From Erpobdella octoculata (Eukaryota > Annelida > Clitellata > Hirudinida > Erpobdellidae), in NCBI GenBank assembly GCA_963978895.1, contig OZ022243.1, positions 5,373,761 to 5,437,760 on the forward strand: a stretch of 64,000 nt of DNA, in the 5' to 3' direction. This document shows, in pieces, positions 32,900 to 44,134 of this stretch (positions are counted from its first letter, which is position 1; each line of letters opens with the position of its first letter). The translations under genes were made by a program, and so were the position numbers. Under the pieces are notes generated by a model, which did no database searches, was not told where the DNA came from, and saw nothing but the letters and a program-made list of their open reading frames with translations.

Positions 32900-33345
32900 T
32901 ACTGACCAGGAGAGATGGTGAAACTTCTTTTCTCTATCGCTTGTTCTGTGTTCTTGATTCCGTTTGTAGTACCTTGTCCTCTACTTCATCCAATGGGATG
33001 CTCTTCATTTTGAAGAGATAATTCTTGAACACCATCTCCATGGTCAGTACATCTTTACTGAACTAGACCATGCAAAATCTACCTACAGACCATGCCACAT
33101 CTACTGACAGTAACCAATGTGGCATAACAAATCTCTTAAGCTTCAAACATGATTCCTATCTATGAATGCGCGATAGGGGAACCCTTATAAAAATGCAGCA
33201 TGAAAATTTTACATCATCTGCTGAGTGAACCAATTGTACAGCTATTCTCGTGTGTCGATCTTCAGACCTTCTTTCTGTGCACCATCTTTATGCTAAGTCA
33301 TCAATGTAGTCATTTTGTCTCCTTCAAATAATTCGGAAACCCCTC
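32900..33345 (-). pseudogene. DYNC1H1: Dynein AAA2 and AAA4 fragments, misordered
   Basis: 32900-33150 is a worn AAA2 C-terminal copy (MVFKNYLFKMKSIPLDE, with the HGLV/CRY pieces duplicated). 33190-33345 is an AAA4 piece ([19 protein letters not shown] and [16 protein letters not shown]). AAA4 lies upstream of AAA2 here, opposite to the protein order. Confidence 0.75.
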
Positions 33346-33930
33346 TGTTGGCAAGTAAAATCTTCGTTCTCTCCATAAAAAGTGGAGTCAAGTACTTTTT
33401 TTTCATCCATTATGAAACATATTTTCTCATCCTGAAGACCACAATTAGTCACAATATGCAAAGTGTCCATTCTTTCCAAAAAACTGGAGTTTGAAAGACT
33501 AAACAATCTTCTTCTTTCATTCCTTAAACATTCTTGTACCTGTGACTTCAGATACAGTTCAACAATAGCATTCATCAGAGGCTCAGCATAAGGTTTCAAG
33601 CTGGTTATGATCTTCAACATGGCTCTATTGAAGATGCAATAAATTTGACAGAGTGACACTTCAACTGGATAACCCACGTAACAACGGGGACACAATGCAA
33701 ACATCTGAAAACAATCACAACATTTTTATAACAGAAAACAACTTTGTCTTTAAGCAAAAATGCAAACTTATAAAACTGAACACAATACCTGTGTGACAGA
33801 AGCTTTCTTCCATGATCAGTTGGAGGATTGCAGGCACCAACAAATTGGATTCTTTTGAGTTTGATCAGAGGTTCTATAGAAGCCATCATGTTCAACCATT
33901 TGTCTCAAGAAGGAAATTATTCTTTGAGTT
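33345..33930 (-). pseudogene. DYNC1H1: Dynein AAA3 fused in frame to AAA4
   Basis: 33790-33930: [28 protein letters not shown] (AAA3). 33324-33704, 126 codons open: [38 protein letters not shown] (end of AAA3), then [11 protein letters not shown] and [14 protein letters not shown], two AAA4 pieces in reversed order. The AAA4 Walker B (FIMDE) is present, but DESN has become DEKK. Near copy at 50.77-51.37 kb. Confidence 0.85.
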
Positions 33931-34094
33931 CTGAAGAAAAATAATAAATTGTTAATTTATACAAGGTAGATCAAGCTCCACAAGTGAGAAAAAGAAAATA
34001 AATGAAAAGTGAGTCTCTCTGAACTCTCTTCAAAGGATGTAAAGTAGATTAATAATCTCACGTGCATGAAATACATCATTTAATACCTACCATA

Positions 34095-34265
34095 TTTATC
34101 CATATCAGAAAGATTTATTTCATCGCAGAACAAAACGAGCCACTTGTTGAGTTGAAGAGGCGACAGCACAAAACCGTTTGAGTTCTACGATAGTCTCAGT
34201 AATGATCAAACACCCTCATCATCAATTCGGGTGTTGTGGCACTGGAGAAGTTCAGACTTACCACC
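34095..34265 (-). pseudogene. DYNC1H1: Dynein AAA3 exon
   Basis: Minus strand: [37 protein letters not shown] in broken frame, then [17 protein letters not shown] containing the AAA3 Walker B (FCDEIN). The preceding AAA3 Walker A (GPPGSGKT) is not found upstream. A frameshift lies in the middle. Confidence 0.8.
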
Positions 34266-34439
34266 TGGTTTCAAAAAGTTAAATTATACATATATTGTAA
34301 ATATAATTTGAGTGACTAACTCAACAGTGACTACCAGACATAACTACACTGTTCAATTGCTCAACTTAACTAATCTTAATTAAATCAGGCAGCAAGAGAG
34401 ACATAGCAAATACAATAATATTCCAGCCCATCTCAACGA

Positions 34440-34980
34440 TAATGATTTCGTACTTACCATGAGAGATGGTGAAACTTCTTCTTCCTATCCCTTGTTCTGT
34501 GTTCTTTTGAAGAACACTGTCCTTTCTTTCATCCAGGGGGATGCTCTTCATTTTGAGAAGATAATTCTCAAACACCATCTCCATGGTCTGTACATCTTTA
34601 CTGAACTAGACCATGCAAAATCTACTGACAGTGGTCAATGTGGCATAACGAAGGTCTTGAGCCTCAAACATGATTCCTATCTATGAAGAAGTCTACAAAT
34701 TGTATGATCTGAGAACTTTTCAATATCCCAGAACTGCAAATCTAATAAACAAACATTCGGTGGTATTCCAAGATGTTCTCCATTTGTAAAAGTCAACAAT
34801 TTATTGTCATCAAAACAGATTTGAGATTTTCAACCCATTCTGGATCAACATCACCATCAAATATGACCCACTGTCTTTTTCATATTTCTCCTCTGTGAAA
34901 AGTCTGTCTATCCATTTTTTTGTGTTCTGCTGTGTGCTTCCATAATAGGCATCTTTTGAAATCGACTGAAAAATGGCAAA
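34440..34980 (-). pseudogene. DYNC1H1: Dynein AAA2 C-terminal half
   Basis: 34440-34690: FEAQDLRYATLTTVSRFCMV, MEMVFENYLLKMKSIPLDE. 34760-34860: DVDPEWVENLKSVL and DNKLLTF-type remnants. 34900-34975: SISKDAYYGSTQQNTKKWID, RLFTEE. It contains in-frame stops (for example near 34605). This is collinear with the P-loop exon at 35.12-35.22 kb. Confidence 0.8.
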
Positions 34981-35119
34981 CATTTAATTGTAATGCTTTC
35001 TGAACCACAAGTTTTGTCACATACATTATCACAATTATCAAGATAAACTTTCTTAAACAAACTATTCATAACATATCGCCATGATAATATCACAACAACA
35101 AACAAAAAATTTCAAAGTT

Positions 35120-35760
35120 ACTTTGGGATCAATAAAACTTTCCAGGCAGTACTTTTACCACTACCACTTGGTCCAACCATTATTAATCTATGGTGGATGT
35201 TCGTAATCTGGTACAGCTGCAAAACAAGTTAAATAAAATTTTAAATATAACATGCTAGAAAAAATTGTAAAACAGTAATCAGAAAGTTCAAATTTACTTT
35301 TTGCATCCAGAGACCACCATGTTCAAAATCTCCATCTCCATGGACAAGAAAAATGTCATCGCAGACTTTTCTCTGTTTCTCCTTTAGCTTCAACATTTCG
35401 GCTGGATGATACGATACTCCAGGAAACACATTCGACAACAGACTGTACAACAATGGAATGTCTTCGGCCATGAGTTTCCATTATTCTGTGGATGGCCATA
35501 TCATAGCTTACTTTCACTTGCTTTCTAACCTTTTACCACTACCACATGGTCCAACCATCATCAATACGCGGTGCATGTTCGTAATCTGGTACAGCTGCAA
35601 AACGTTCGAAATGCTTGCTTACATCTTGTTCAAGCAGTTGTTCTGCAATGGCAAACTCATCAACAGTTTCTTGTCTTTCAAGCATTCCTTGTTTGATTGT
35701 TTGAATTTTATCTCTTTTCAGAGCTCTCAAAGGGGACTGAGGAGACAACTGTTAAAGTAC
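35120..35760 (-). pseudogene. DYNC1H1: Dynein AAA2 P-loop exon and a repeated AAA2/AAA1 chimera
   Basis: 35120-35225: [32 protein letters not shown]; the AAA2 Walker A (GPSGSGKST) is intact but the following 15 or so residues are deleted. 35295-35470: [36 protein letters not shown]. 35475-35570: a second AAA2 P-loop (GPCGSGK) fused to AAA1 VGKQVK/DMAI, which is then fused to RIMET. 35580-35748: [20 protein letters not shown] (AAA1 end). Confidence 0.85.
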
Positions 35761-35844
35761 AGCCTTAAAAAAAAAACTCATTTGCATATCGGTTGCAAGA
35801 AACCTACCTATAAAGTACAAATATTTTTGGAAAACCAAATAAAC

Positions 35845-36530
35845 TTACTTGAAGAATGGAACAATTTTTTCTGAAACTTTTTCACCAGTTGTGAATCCTT
35901 GCGAGTAACCTGAGCAATAAGTTGCTTATCTGGCATCATCATAGCCAGATTTCTGCTGAAGAACTTCTTCAAATTATCTGGAAGATTTGATCTGCCTGCA
36001 TATTCAGGGTTCATGGCAATGAAGATGGCCATGTCATAGTTTACTTTCACTTGCTTTCCAACCAATTCTACTTGTATCTGTGTAGCTATATCAATAGTGT
36101 TCAAACGATTAATTTTAATATTTAACAGCTATATGTCAGAAGAGTTTGTACAAGTTTCTCGTGCACACCAAAATATTCAAATCCATAGTTGAATCTTGCA
36201 TTGGCTGTGGTGATGCTCAATTGTTCAAAGACGTCAGGATTCTTTGGATCGAAATAAGACCTTATATGTGTAACCCACTCAAAGTTGAGAGGATTCGATT
36301 AATGATCAATGATTATATTAACCTCGGGAAAGATGATCTTTCTCTTTCCAAATATTCTCCTAGTGCTTCTGAATTTAACTCAGAAGGTCTTCCAACCTCT
36401 CAAGTTGTCTTTGAACATTAGTTATGTTCAAAGTATCCATGACCAGTGGTGAGTTTGCAACTTTCTTCATCAATCCCACAAACTTTAGCTCGAGTCTATA
36501 AGTCTTCCACAATTCTCTGACCTAAAATAT
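35845..36530 (-). pseudogene. DYNC1H1: Dynein AAA1 and linker fragments
   Basis: 35808-36104, 98 codons open: [58 protein letters not shown]. 36130-36300: [32 protein letters not shown], with no Walker A between it and the preceding piece. 36300-36530: [42 protein letters not shown] from the linker, in disturbed order. Confidence 0.8.
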
Positions 36531-36599
36531 ATTTTTGTAAATAGTGTTTGAAATTTCTTCTTACTTTGAATAACATTGTAATAATTTGCAGGAATAGAA

Positions 36600-36920
36600 A
36601 TGAACCTGTTTCATGAACTTTTCGTGAGCTATTTCTCCTTGATCAACAAAAAGGACATCTTTAATAATGACTTCCTTCCTAGCAAGATCAACATGATCAG
36701 GAGTCAACACCGACAAAACCCAGCCGATATGCAGCCTTCTTCATGAGCTGCTTCCAATGTCTTTCCTTGACTGTTTCAGATTTAAGTTCAACCACAAGGA
36801 AGTTGATCTTTGATGATGGATTTGATGTTTGCATCTCTTTATTTTTCTTCCTCTTTTCATTGGCCTCCACTTTCAAAGCAGAGTGCAAATGCCTTCCATG
36901 CAAATTTCACGAGAGCAGGC
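36600..36920 (-). pseudogene. DYNC1H1: Dynein linker start plus microtubule-binding domain scrap
   Basis: 36600-36720: KDVLFVDQGEIAHEKFMKQV and HVDLARKEVIIKD. 36720-36800: KINFLVVELKSETVKERHWK. It is then joined to EANEKRKKNKEMQTS (coiled coil 2) and PALVKFAWKAFALC (start of the microtubule-binding domain) at 36830-36920, ending at the (TTC)n tract. Confidence 0.75.
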
Positions 36921-36924
36921 GGAC

Positions 36925-37012
36925 TTCTTCTTCTTTTTCTTCTTCTTTTTCCTCTTCTTCTTCTTCTTTTTCTTCTTCTTCTTCTTCTTCTTCTTCTTCT
37001 TCTTCTTGGTCA
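36925..37012. repeat. (TTC)n/(GAA)n microsatellite at a fusion point
   Basis: About 88 bp of ttc repeats with cttttt interruptions. Its left edge is the dynein phrase cacgagagcaggcgga; its right edge is non-dynein sequence leading to the LINE 3' fragment. An equivalent tract with the same left edge is at 59305-59397. The long Ser, Leu, Phe and Glu frames here are artefacts. Confidence 0.9.
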
Positions 37013-37134
37013 CCTGCATTAAAAGAAAAATAGTACACAATATGAATAGTGGTAAAACAATTTTGACTGAGAAAGATGGAATAAAAATTCTTTAATGTAC
37101 TGCTGTGCAAAATGACGAGGAGGAAATCTTGTGA

Positions 37135-37730
37135 GTCCTGATGTGCTGCAACAAATATCACTGGGAGAGGTTCAGAATTTGGAATATGTTAACAGATTCT
37201 GCTATCTGTGAGATATGATTGTAGCAGGAGGTGGTGCCGAAGAAGCTTCTAGAACTAGAGTGAGATGTGCTTGGTCAAAGTTCAGGAAGTTGGCTCCAAT
37301 TGTAAACTCAAACGGAGCATCGCTGAAAGTTAAAGGTCAAGTTTACAGAACTTGCATACAGACAGTGTTGGTATATGCAGTGAGAGCTGGCCAGTGATGG
37401 AAAGAACAGAACAAATGATGATCCAGTGGATGTGTGGTGTGAGTCTCATAAACAGAATATGTAGTACTGAACTGTATGAGCAACTGGCTTTGGAGGTAGT
37501 TGCAGATGTTGTGAGGCGTGGTGGGCTGAGGTAGCTTGGGCATCTGGAGCGAAACAGCAGAGATGATTGGGTATCTGCTTGTAGAGGTTTTGAGGTTTTG
37601 AGGTGGCTGGGTCAAGGAACAGGAGCAGGTGCAAGAAGTCCTGGGAAGAATGTGTCAGCCATGATCTGCACAGTCTGGGCTTTTGGGCTGAGATGGCGCA
37701 GGATAGAGATTAATGAAGAAAGATATTAGA
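37135..37730 (+). mobile_element. LINE ORF2 C-terminal fragment
   Basis: Plus strand: MIVAGGGAEEASRTRVRCAW, SKFRKLAPIVNSNGASLKVK, QVYRTCIQTVLVYAV, then after a frame change ERTEQMMIQWMCGVSLINRI, VADVVRRGGLR, LGHLERNSRDDWVSACRGFE. This is the region that follows the RT domain in a large family of invertebrate LINEs. It complements the palm fragment at 30829-31305, and the two share the aacaaatatcactgggagag junction. Frames are broken. Confidence 0.85.
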
Positions 37731-37859
37731 GATTAAATTTAAAATTTTTCAAGAGCATAAGGTTTTATGTTAAATAATTTTTTCCAGCACCTGAAGCTTA
37801 GTTAACTAACCATTACTGATCATTTCTGATATCATTACTGATAATGACTTCTTACTTAC

Positions 37860-38390
37860 CATGAAAGATGGTGAAACTTCTTTTTTCTGTCCCTTCTCAT
37901 CCACAGTTTCTTGTCTTTCAAGCATACCTTATTTTGATTGCTTGAATTCAATCTCTCTCGACATTTCCAGCACTGACCAGGACACTCTTCAGAGCTCTCT
38001 AACCAAAGTTATAGTGGGACTAAGGAGACAACTGTTCAAACCACAGCCTTAAAAAAAAACTCATTTGCATATCGGTTGCAAAAAACCTACCTATAAAGTA
38101 CAAATATTTTTAGAAAACCAAATAAACTTACTTGAAAAATGGAACAATTTTCTCTGAAAGTTTTTCAGCAGTTCTGAATCCTTGCGATTACAGCAAAACC
38201 TGAGCAATAAGTTGCTTATCTGGCATCATCATAGCCAGACTTCTGCTGAAGAACTTCTTCAAATTATCTGGAAGATTTGATCTGCCTGCATATCCAGGGT
38301 TCATGGCAATGAAGATGGCCATGTCATAGTTTACTTTCACTTGCTTTCCAACCAATTCTGCTTGTATCTATGTTGCTATAGCAATAGTGT
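37860..38390 (-). pseudogene. DYNC1H1: Dynein AAA1 fragments
   Basis: 37890-38055: worn [33 protein letters not shown] (AAA1 end) fused at its downstream edge to a KETSFFHGKK-type remnant. 38130-38390: [50 protein letters not shown], with a [10 protein letters not shown] frame break. The donor and acceptor of the short intron are visible. Confidence 0.75.
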
Positions 38391-38399
38391 TCAAACGAT

Positions 38400-39335
38400 T
38401 AATTTTAATATTTAACAGTTTGTACAAGTCTATCCTGCACACCGAAATATTCAAATCCATAATTGAATCTTGCATCGGCTGTGGTGATGCTCAATTGTTC
38501 TAAGACGTCAGTAATCTTTGGATCGAAATAAGACCTCATCTGTGAAACCCACTCAAAGTTTAGAGGATTTGATACTTTATTCTTCAAAATCAGTCTGGTC
38601 ACATCTTTCTGATGGACCGATTCAGTAATCTGAAAGTAATGAAAAATCTTAATTAGGTATTCTTTATTGAGGTGATGAATGAATGTAATTATCAGAAAAT
38701 TACCAAATGTTTGAGTTTCTTCCTTGTCACAGGAGGCTACTCGTAAAGAACAGAATCAGCAAGAACATTTTGAGTAGCCATCCCTAATGTCGAGAACATC
38801 TTGTGTGGCAGTCTCATAACCAGGCCATTTTTGCTCTATTGTATGAAGAGCTTTTTCAAAATTTTTGGACCAGGTATTCTTTATTGATGTGATGAATGAA
38901 TGTAATTATCAGAAAATTACCAAATGTTTGAGTTTCTTCCTTGTCACAGGAGGCTACTCCTAAAGAACGGAATCAGCAAGAACATTTTGAGTAGCCTCCA
39001 TAATGTCGAGTACATCTTGTGTGGCAGTCTCATAACCTGGTCCTTTTTGTTCTATTGTATGAAGAGCTTTTTCAACATTTACATACTTTAAAATTTGAGC
39101 TGCCAGAACAACTAGTTGAGCATGAAATAACGAATTATTGGCCCAAAGGAGATACTTTTGGGGATCAATATTCTTTGATCTGAAATCGTTCATATCGATA
39201 ACAGCTTGTGCCAGTAATCTGGCAAGTGTCAATCTCATTTCCTGCTCAACCATCATCAACCATTCATTAATTTTGCAATCCTCCAGTACGATGGGATTGA
39301 AGAACTCATTACCTGAGAAATTAACATACATAATT
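38400..39335 (-). pseudogene. DYNC1H1: Dynein linker-AAA1 exons (left copy of a recent duplication)
   Basis: 38405-38640: [57 protein letters not shown]. 38690-38885: partial duplicate of the VLADSVL exon. 38960-39331, 123 codons open: [76 protein letters not shown]. This last frame is identical to that at 54234-54605. Confidence 0.85.
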
Positions 39336-39414
39336 TCTGTATGTGATCTAGCTGTATATGTTTTAATGTCGCGTAAAGCTGTTAAGTTGCATGCAAATTA
39401 ATGATCAATGATTA

Positions 39415-39835
39415 TATGAACCTCAGGAAAGATGATCCTTCAAACTATCTTCTTGTTTTCTTCCTTCTTATTTTTCATCAATTCTCTCAGCTGAGTTTCA
39501 TCAATGGCCTGAAATCGCTCACCGTATTCATAGCCGCTTTCAGACCTGTGTCATTGTCAAAACTAAGAGTGGTATGAGATCATTTGCCAACTTTCAAAAT
39601 ATTTAGTGTAAGAGAAATTTCAATGTTCCCTCCTTTCTTGTGTGCTTTCAATAGAGTTCTTTTCAAATTCAACTAGAAACTAATTTCTCAGAGAGCTGTT
39701 CCAGAGGATGTATCTCTGTTTATTTTTGACCAATGATGGTCAAAATTTAATTCTTGAACGATTCACTTCCCTGCTCCCATCTGGCTCTCTCACCAGTCAA
39801 ACTGTTCAACAAGGCCACACTTTTCCCGACCTAAA
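39415..39835 (-). pseudogene. DYNC1H1: Dynein N-tail segment inside the stalk/N-tail chimera
   Basis: Minus strand from 39835: ALLNSLTGERARWEQGSESF with the shared stop (39747-39749), then [60 protein letters not shown]. The N-terminal tail segment (near human residues 240-310) therefore follows directly on the end of coiled coil 2. About 55 bp further the KENKKIV remnant resembles the KREENLKMV tail segment, after a large deletion. Confidence 0.8.
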
Positions 39836-39924
39836 AGGAACACTCATTTGGTTTAAAATTAGTTAATGTATTAACTAATAGTTAAAAATTTAATAGTTAG
39901 AGTTAATTTAAAAACAACAAAAAA

Positions 39925-40445
39925 ACCTTGTTCTCAATGGAAGCAAGATCAGCTTTGATGACTTATGCCTGTCTAATAAGGAGAGCATATTTTTCCTTGT
40001 AGTACCTGGTGATCGACTTGTCAAGTTGAGCTGCAAGATTTTTTATCTCTTTATTTTTCTTCATCTTTTCATTGGCCTCCACTTTCAAAGCTGTCAGTTC
40101 ATTCTTCAGAGAATTTCATTTAAAATTTTAGAATACATGATCTCTGCAATTGTCCATTTGACCTGTTTATTTTCTCAATTGTTTAATTGTTTAATCCATT
40201 TCCTTCTCATCCAGCAGAGTGCAAATGCCTTCCATGCAAATTTCACAAGAGCAGGCGGACTGCCGAGAGATCTCATTTCCACAAGATTCCGTTTGATTAA
40301 ATTTCTTAATTAAAAAATTCTAATAAACTTTTTTACATCCAATTTTCTTCGATGTTTTCCTTTTGTTTCTCGAGAGCTTGATGGATTTCCATTAATGTCT
40401 GCTTCTTACATTTGGCTTCGTGTTCATCTTTGACCTTCAGGAAAC
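39925..40445 (-). pseudogene. DYNC1H1: Dynein stalk fragments
   Basis: 39925-40090: SLKNELTALKVEANEKMKKN, ITRYYKEKYALLI, VIKADLASIENK with TAA in place of Gln. 40200-40310: RNLVEMRSLGSPPALVKFAW (start of the microtubule-binding domain). 40340-40445: VKDEHEAKCKKQTLMEIHQA, LEKQKENIEEN (coiled coil 1). The order is coiled coil 1, start of binding domain, then coiled coil 2, which is natural, but most of the binding domain is missing. Confidence 0.8.
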
Positions 40446-40559
40446 AAAATATTTCATCAAATTTTGCATTAAAATATTTTCCCTATTAAATTATATAAAA
40501 TCACTCAACCAACTTCATATATGAAATTATACAAGCAGAATCATACTTACAAACTGCTA

Positions 40560-41045
40560 AACTATTGAGCAAAGCAGGTTAAGTAGATGCCCAATGCTTG
40601 AGAAAGATTAATTGAAAATGCAACAGGATTGTACATCACTTGCTGAGTGAACCAATTGTACAGCTCTTCCTGTTTGTCGATCTTCAGACCTTCTTTCTGT
40701 GCACTATCTTTATGCTGAGTCATCAATGTAGTCATCTCGTCTCTTTCAAACAATCCATAAGACCACAATTAGTCACAATATGCAAAGTCTTTATTCTCAG
40801 TGCCTCGCATATTTCCTCAACCATCTTGTCATGTCACAATGACTTTATAGGTAATGTGGTTGCATGTTATGATCTTGAAAGTTCAATAAATTTGATGGAG
40901 TGACAGCTTCAGAACCATTAATATAAATCGTAGGTATGTCAACATTTGGGGTGCCATGTTAATGATGATCAACTTCAACTTGTGGCACATTAGCTGTCTA
41001 TGGCACCCATTCACCTTGCAATGAGACCTGAATATTCAAATTATA
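40560..41045 (-). pseudogene. DYNC1H1: Dynein AAA4 and AAA3 scraps
   Basis: 40562-40768: [30 protein letters not shown], worn end. 40770-40900: MVEEICEALRI and ITYKVIVT from the end of AAA3, with LHIVTNCGL. 40930-41045: GEWVP, TANVPQVEVDHH, TPNVDIPTI from before AAA3. Several stops. Confidence 0.7.
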
Positions 41046-41109
41046 AAATCTTAGATTATTACAAATTTAAATGCATATTACCAAACCGGATAGTAAGCAA
41101 CCTCAAAAT

Positions 41110-41740
41110 CAATTATGGGATTATTTTCAGAAGGCAATTATGACATCACTGATAAATTTTCAAGTCATTTCATCTCCTTCAAATAGTCCATGAAAGCAAA
41201 ATGTTCATTCTCTCCAAGAAACTCGAGCCTGGTATTTTTGATTCATCCATGTTGAAAAATATTTTCTCATCCTGAAGACCTTGATGAATCACAATATGAA
41301 ATAAGATGAACCACAATCAGTTGTCCAAAACATGATTTTAATTAAAAAAAAATATACAACAGACCCTGCAACCAGATCTTCATCAAACAACACAATAGGA
41401 ACATCCAGTTCTTCCTCATAGAAGACCTTTTAACATAAATGTCAATCTAACAATATTGCAAAAGAAATATGAGTTCTATAAATTCACAACTGCTGACCTA
41501 TTATTCTGAAGTAATCCAAACAATATTTATAGAAACCTTTTGTCTGGCTTTGACATGTTCTCCGAGTTCTTCTTGTTCCACAGGCATGTAATCTTTCGAT
41601 AGCCAGTTGCTCTACAAGATGGGTCTCTTCAGAGCAGTATCCTTGTTGATGTTAGGGAAATGTTGTAAAGCAACGGAATCTATGGATTCGTTTGTCCATT
41701 GATGTTTCTTACTCTCCATAAACCTGGAAAATTCCATTTA
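41110..41740 (-). pseudogene. DYNC1H1: Dynein AAA3-AAA4 junction fragments
   Basis: 41110-41170: short AAA2-AAA3 scrap (FISDVI). 41170-41300: GLQDEKIFFNMDESKIPGSS, FLERMNILL (AAA4 Walker B region with IMDES changed to NMDES). 41360-41440: KVFYEEELDVPIVLFDEDL. 41530-41740: [48 protein letters not shown]. Here the segment preceding AAA4 is collinear and fairly complete. Confidence 0.75.
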
Positions 41741-41814
41741 ATCAATTTCTCATCTCAAGAACTAAAATTAAAATTAACTAAGACAAAACAAAAACCTCAT
41801 TGAAATCAAAACCT

Positions 41815-42210
41815 GTTTTGCAAGAGTCTTAGAGCTTCTTGTGCCCAGATTCTGACGAGACCTTCAATGACAGCAGGTTCAACTTTAGATAGGTCATTTT
41901 TAACACTAGAGGCTTTCTCTTCGATGACTTCCATTTGTTTCTCGAGAGCTTGATGTATTTCCATCGATGCCTGCTTCTTACTTTCGGCTTCGTGTTGATC
42001 TTTGGACCTTCGGAAAACAACATAATCAATCAGATTTTTGCTTTAAAATTTTTTACTTATTAAATTATAGAAAATCACTAAACCATCTGCTTGAGTTTGG
42101 AGCAAGATTATTCTTCTCCTCCAATTCATTCCTATTAATGGATAATGACCTCTGCAATTCTTGTTCTTCCAGATCTGATCTCTTTTCATTATAGAATTTC
42201 ACCTGGATTG
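41815..42210 (-). pseudogene. DYNC1H1: Dynein coiled coil 1 fused in frame to the AAA3-AAA4 linker
   Basis: 42080-42210: NEKRSDLEEQELQRSLSI, RNELEEKNNLAPNS. 41815-42005: EAESKKQASMEIHQALEKQM, EVIEEKASSVKNDLSKVEPA, then [18 protein letters not shown]. The VEPAVIE end of coiled coil 1 runs straight into the [17 protein letters not shown] segment that lies between AAA3 and AAA4, an in-frame backward join of about 500 residues. Confidence 0.85.
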
Positions 42211-42339
42211 AAAAGACATTAAATATCAGTAGTTATTTCAAATAAAAATGATAAAGAAGCAATAAGTAGAACACAAGTTATTTCAAAATGATTGAAAAAA
42301 CCTTAAATAATAAAAATTATAAAGAAGCAAGAAGTAGAA

Positions 42340-42970
42340 CATAATCGTACATAATGATTGATGAAGTCCATATAGTGGCGAGGAGTGATTGCCATAGTTC
42401 TTCCTCCTCTCTTTCCAACTCTTGCATTTGTCTGGTGAAGTGTCATATGAACAAACACCATAGTTGATATGAAAGCTTCCCTGTGAGTACTTGGCAATGG
42501 AATGTTCTCTGGGAGACTCGTAATGTTTTGGCGTGCTGAATACTACAATAAAATATCAAATAAAAACACTTGAAAGTGATAATGTTAATATAATTATAAT
42601 TTATCAATTTATATTAATTTCAAACTTGCATTTGGGGTTTCCATGTCAATCTTAGAAGTGATTGCTTTTCCAACTTGAGAGTATGCACTGTTACTCCAGA
42701 ATGCAGCATGAAAATTATACATCACTAGCTGAGTGAACCAATTGTACAGCTCTTCGTGTGTGTCGATCTTCACACCTTCTTTCTGTGCAGCATCTTTACA
42801 ATGAGTCATCAATGTATTCATTGCGTCTCCTTCCAACAATCCGGAAACCTCTCTGTTGGCAAGCACATTATTCATTCTCTTCATAAAACTGGAGTCAAGT
42901 ACATTTGATTCATCCATGATGAAACATATTTTCTCATCCTGAAGACCACAATATGAAATAAGATGAACCA
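42340..42970 (-). pseudogene. DYNC1H1: Dynein AAA4 exons
   Basis: 42609-42971, 120 codons open: [76 protein letters not shown]; the [11 protein letters not shown] stretch is deleted in frame. 42340-42540: [57 protein letters not shown]. Walker B (FIMDE) is intact. Confidence 0.85.
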
Positions 42971-43049
42971 CAATAAATCACAATGTGAAATAAAATGAAC
43001 CACAATCAGTTGCCCAAAATATGATTTTAATAATAAATATATAACATAC

Positions 43050-43455
43050 CCTGCAACCAGATCTTCTCAGACTGATCTCAGATTTTCATCAAAATCTTCC
43101 GCAGAACTATGAACTTTCACCTGGAAGATGCTTAATCCGTTCATCCAGGCAACAAAAAGAGTCGAAGTCGTCTTTCTGGATCCACTTGATCCGATTAAGA
43201 GCAGACGACCTGCATTCTCAGTACTTGATCCAAAACATCATCAAACAACACAATAGGGACATCCAGTTCTTCCTCATAGAAGACTTTTTAGCATGGCTTT
43301 GACATGTTCTTCTTGTTCCATGGGCATGTAGTCTTTCGACAGCCAGTTGCCAGTCTGAAGAGGTCTCCTTGTTGATGTTAGGGAAATGTTGTAAAGAAAT
43401 GAAATCTATGGATTCGTTTGTCCATTGATGTTCCTCACTCTCCATAAACCTGGAA
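43050..43455 (-). pseudogene. DYNC1H1: Dynein AAA4 P-loop exon, Walker A mutated
   Basis: 43218-43463: FMESEEHQWTNESIDFISLQ, HFPNINKETS, then shifted [15 protein letters not shown] and [19 protein letters not shown]. 43050-43230: [40 protein letters not shown]. The Walker A reads GSSGSRKT, so the last conserved Gly is Arg. The sister copy at 56.39 kb keeps GSSGSGKT. Confidence 0.85.
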
Positions 43456-43539
43456 AATTCCATTTAATTAATTTCTCATCTCAAGAACTAAAATTAAAAT
43501 CCAATAAAACACTACAAGAGCATCATTGAAATCAAAACC

Positions 43540-44070
43540 TGTCTTGGAAGAGTCTGAGAGCCTCGTGTTCCCAGGTTCTGACGAGACCTTCGAATGGGAG
43601 AGCCTCAAGAGGTTTCAGCGCCTCGCATATTCTTCTCACACATCTTGTCATTTCATGAGGACTTTATATGTAATGTGGTTGCATGTCATGAGTGAATTGT
43701 TTCTTAAATCAAATTGCCCATAGGCTGTTAGATTGAAAGACTATCTTCAAATCTATCTTCTTTTTTCAGCCCTTAAAAATTCTTGTACCTGTGACTTCAA
43801 ATACAGTTCAACCATATCAATCATCAGAGGGGTTCAGCATAAGGTTTCAAGCTGGTTATGATCTTTAACATGGCTCTATTAAAGATGCAATAAATTTGAC
43901 AGAATGACAGCTTTAGAACCATTTATGTTCATACAACCACAGAGTTAGGCTTCGTGATGGAAAAAATCAATCGTATGTATGACAACATTTGGGGTGCAAA
44001 CTTTATGATGATCAACTTCAATTTGTGGCACTTTAGCTGTCTATAGCACCCATTCACCTTGCAATGAGAC
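43540..44070 (-). pseudogene. DYNC1H1: Dynein AAA3 end fragments
   Basis: 43540-43720: [22 protein letters not shown], and [17 protein letters not shown] in a shifted frame. 43760-43920: [37 protein letters not shown]. 43920-44070: AKVPQIEVDHHKVCTPNVVI, then GCMNI. The AAA3 ATP-binding core (both Walker motifs) is missing between the last two. Confidence 0.8.
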
Positions 44071-44134
44071 CTGAATATTCAAATTATAAAATCTTAGATT
44101 ATTACAAATTTAAGAATATATTAACAAACAGGAT

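Noticed and set aside
36743..37161. Poly-Ser, Leu, Phe and Glu frames
   Set aside because: Translation of the TTC/GAA tract in different frames.
38960..39331. Intact functional linker gene
   Set aside because: The frame is open and conserved with 54234-54605, but it is only one or two exons of a 4600-residue protein set among broken neighbours. Identity reflects recent duplication.
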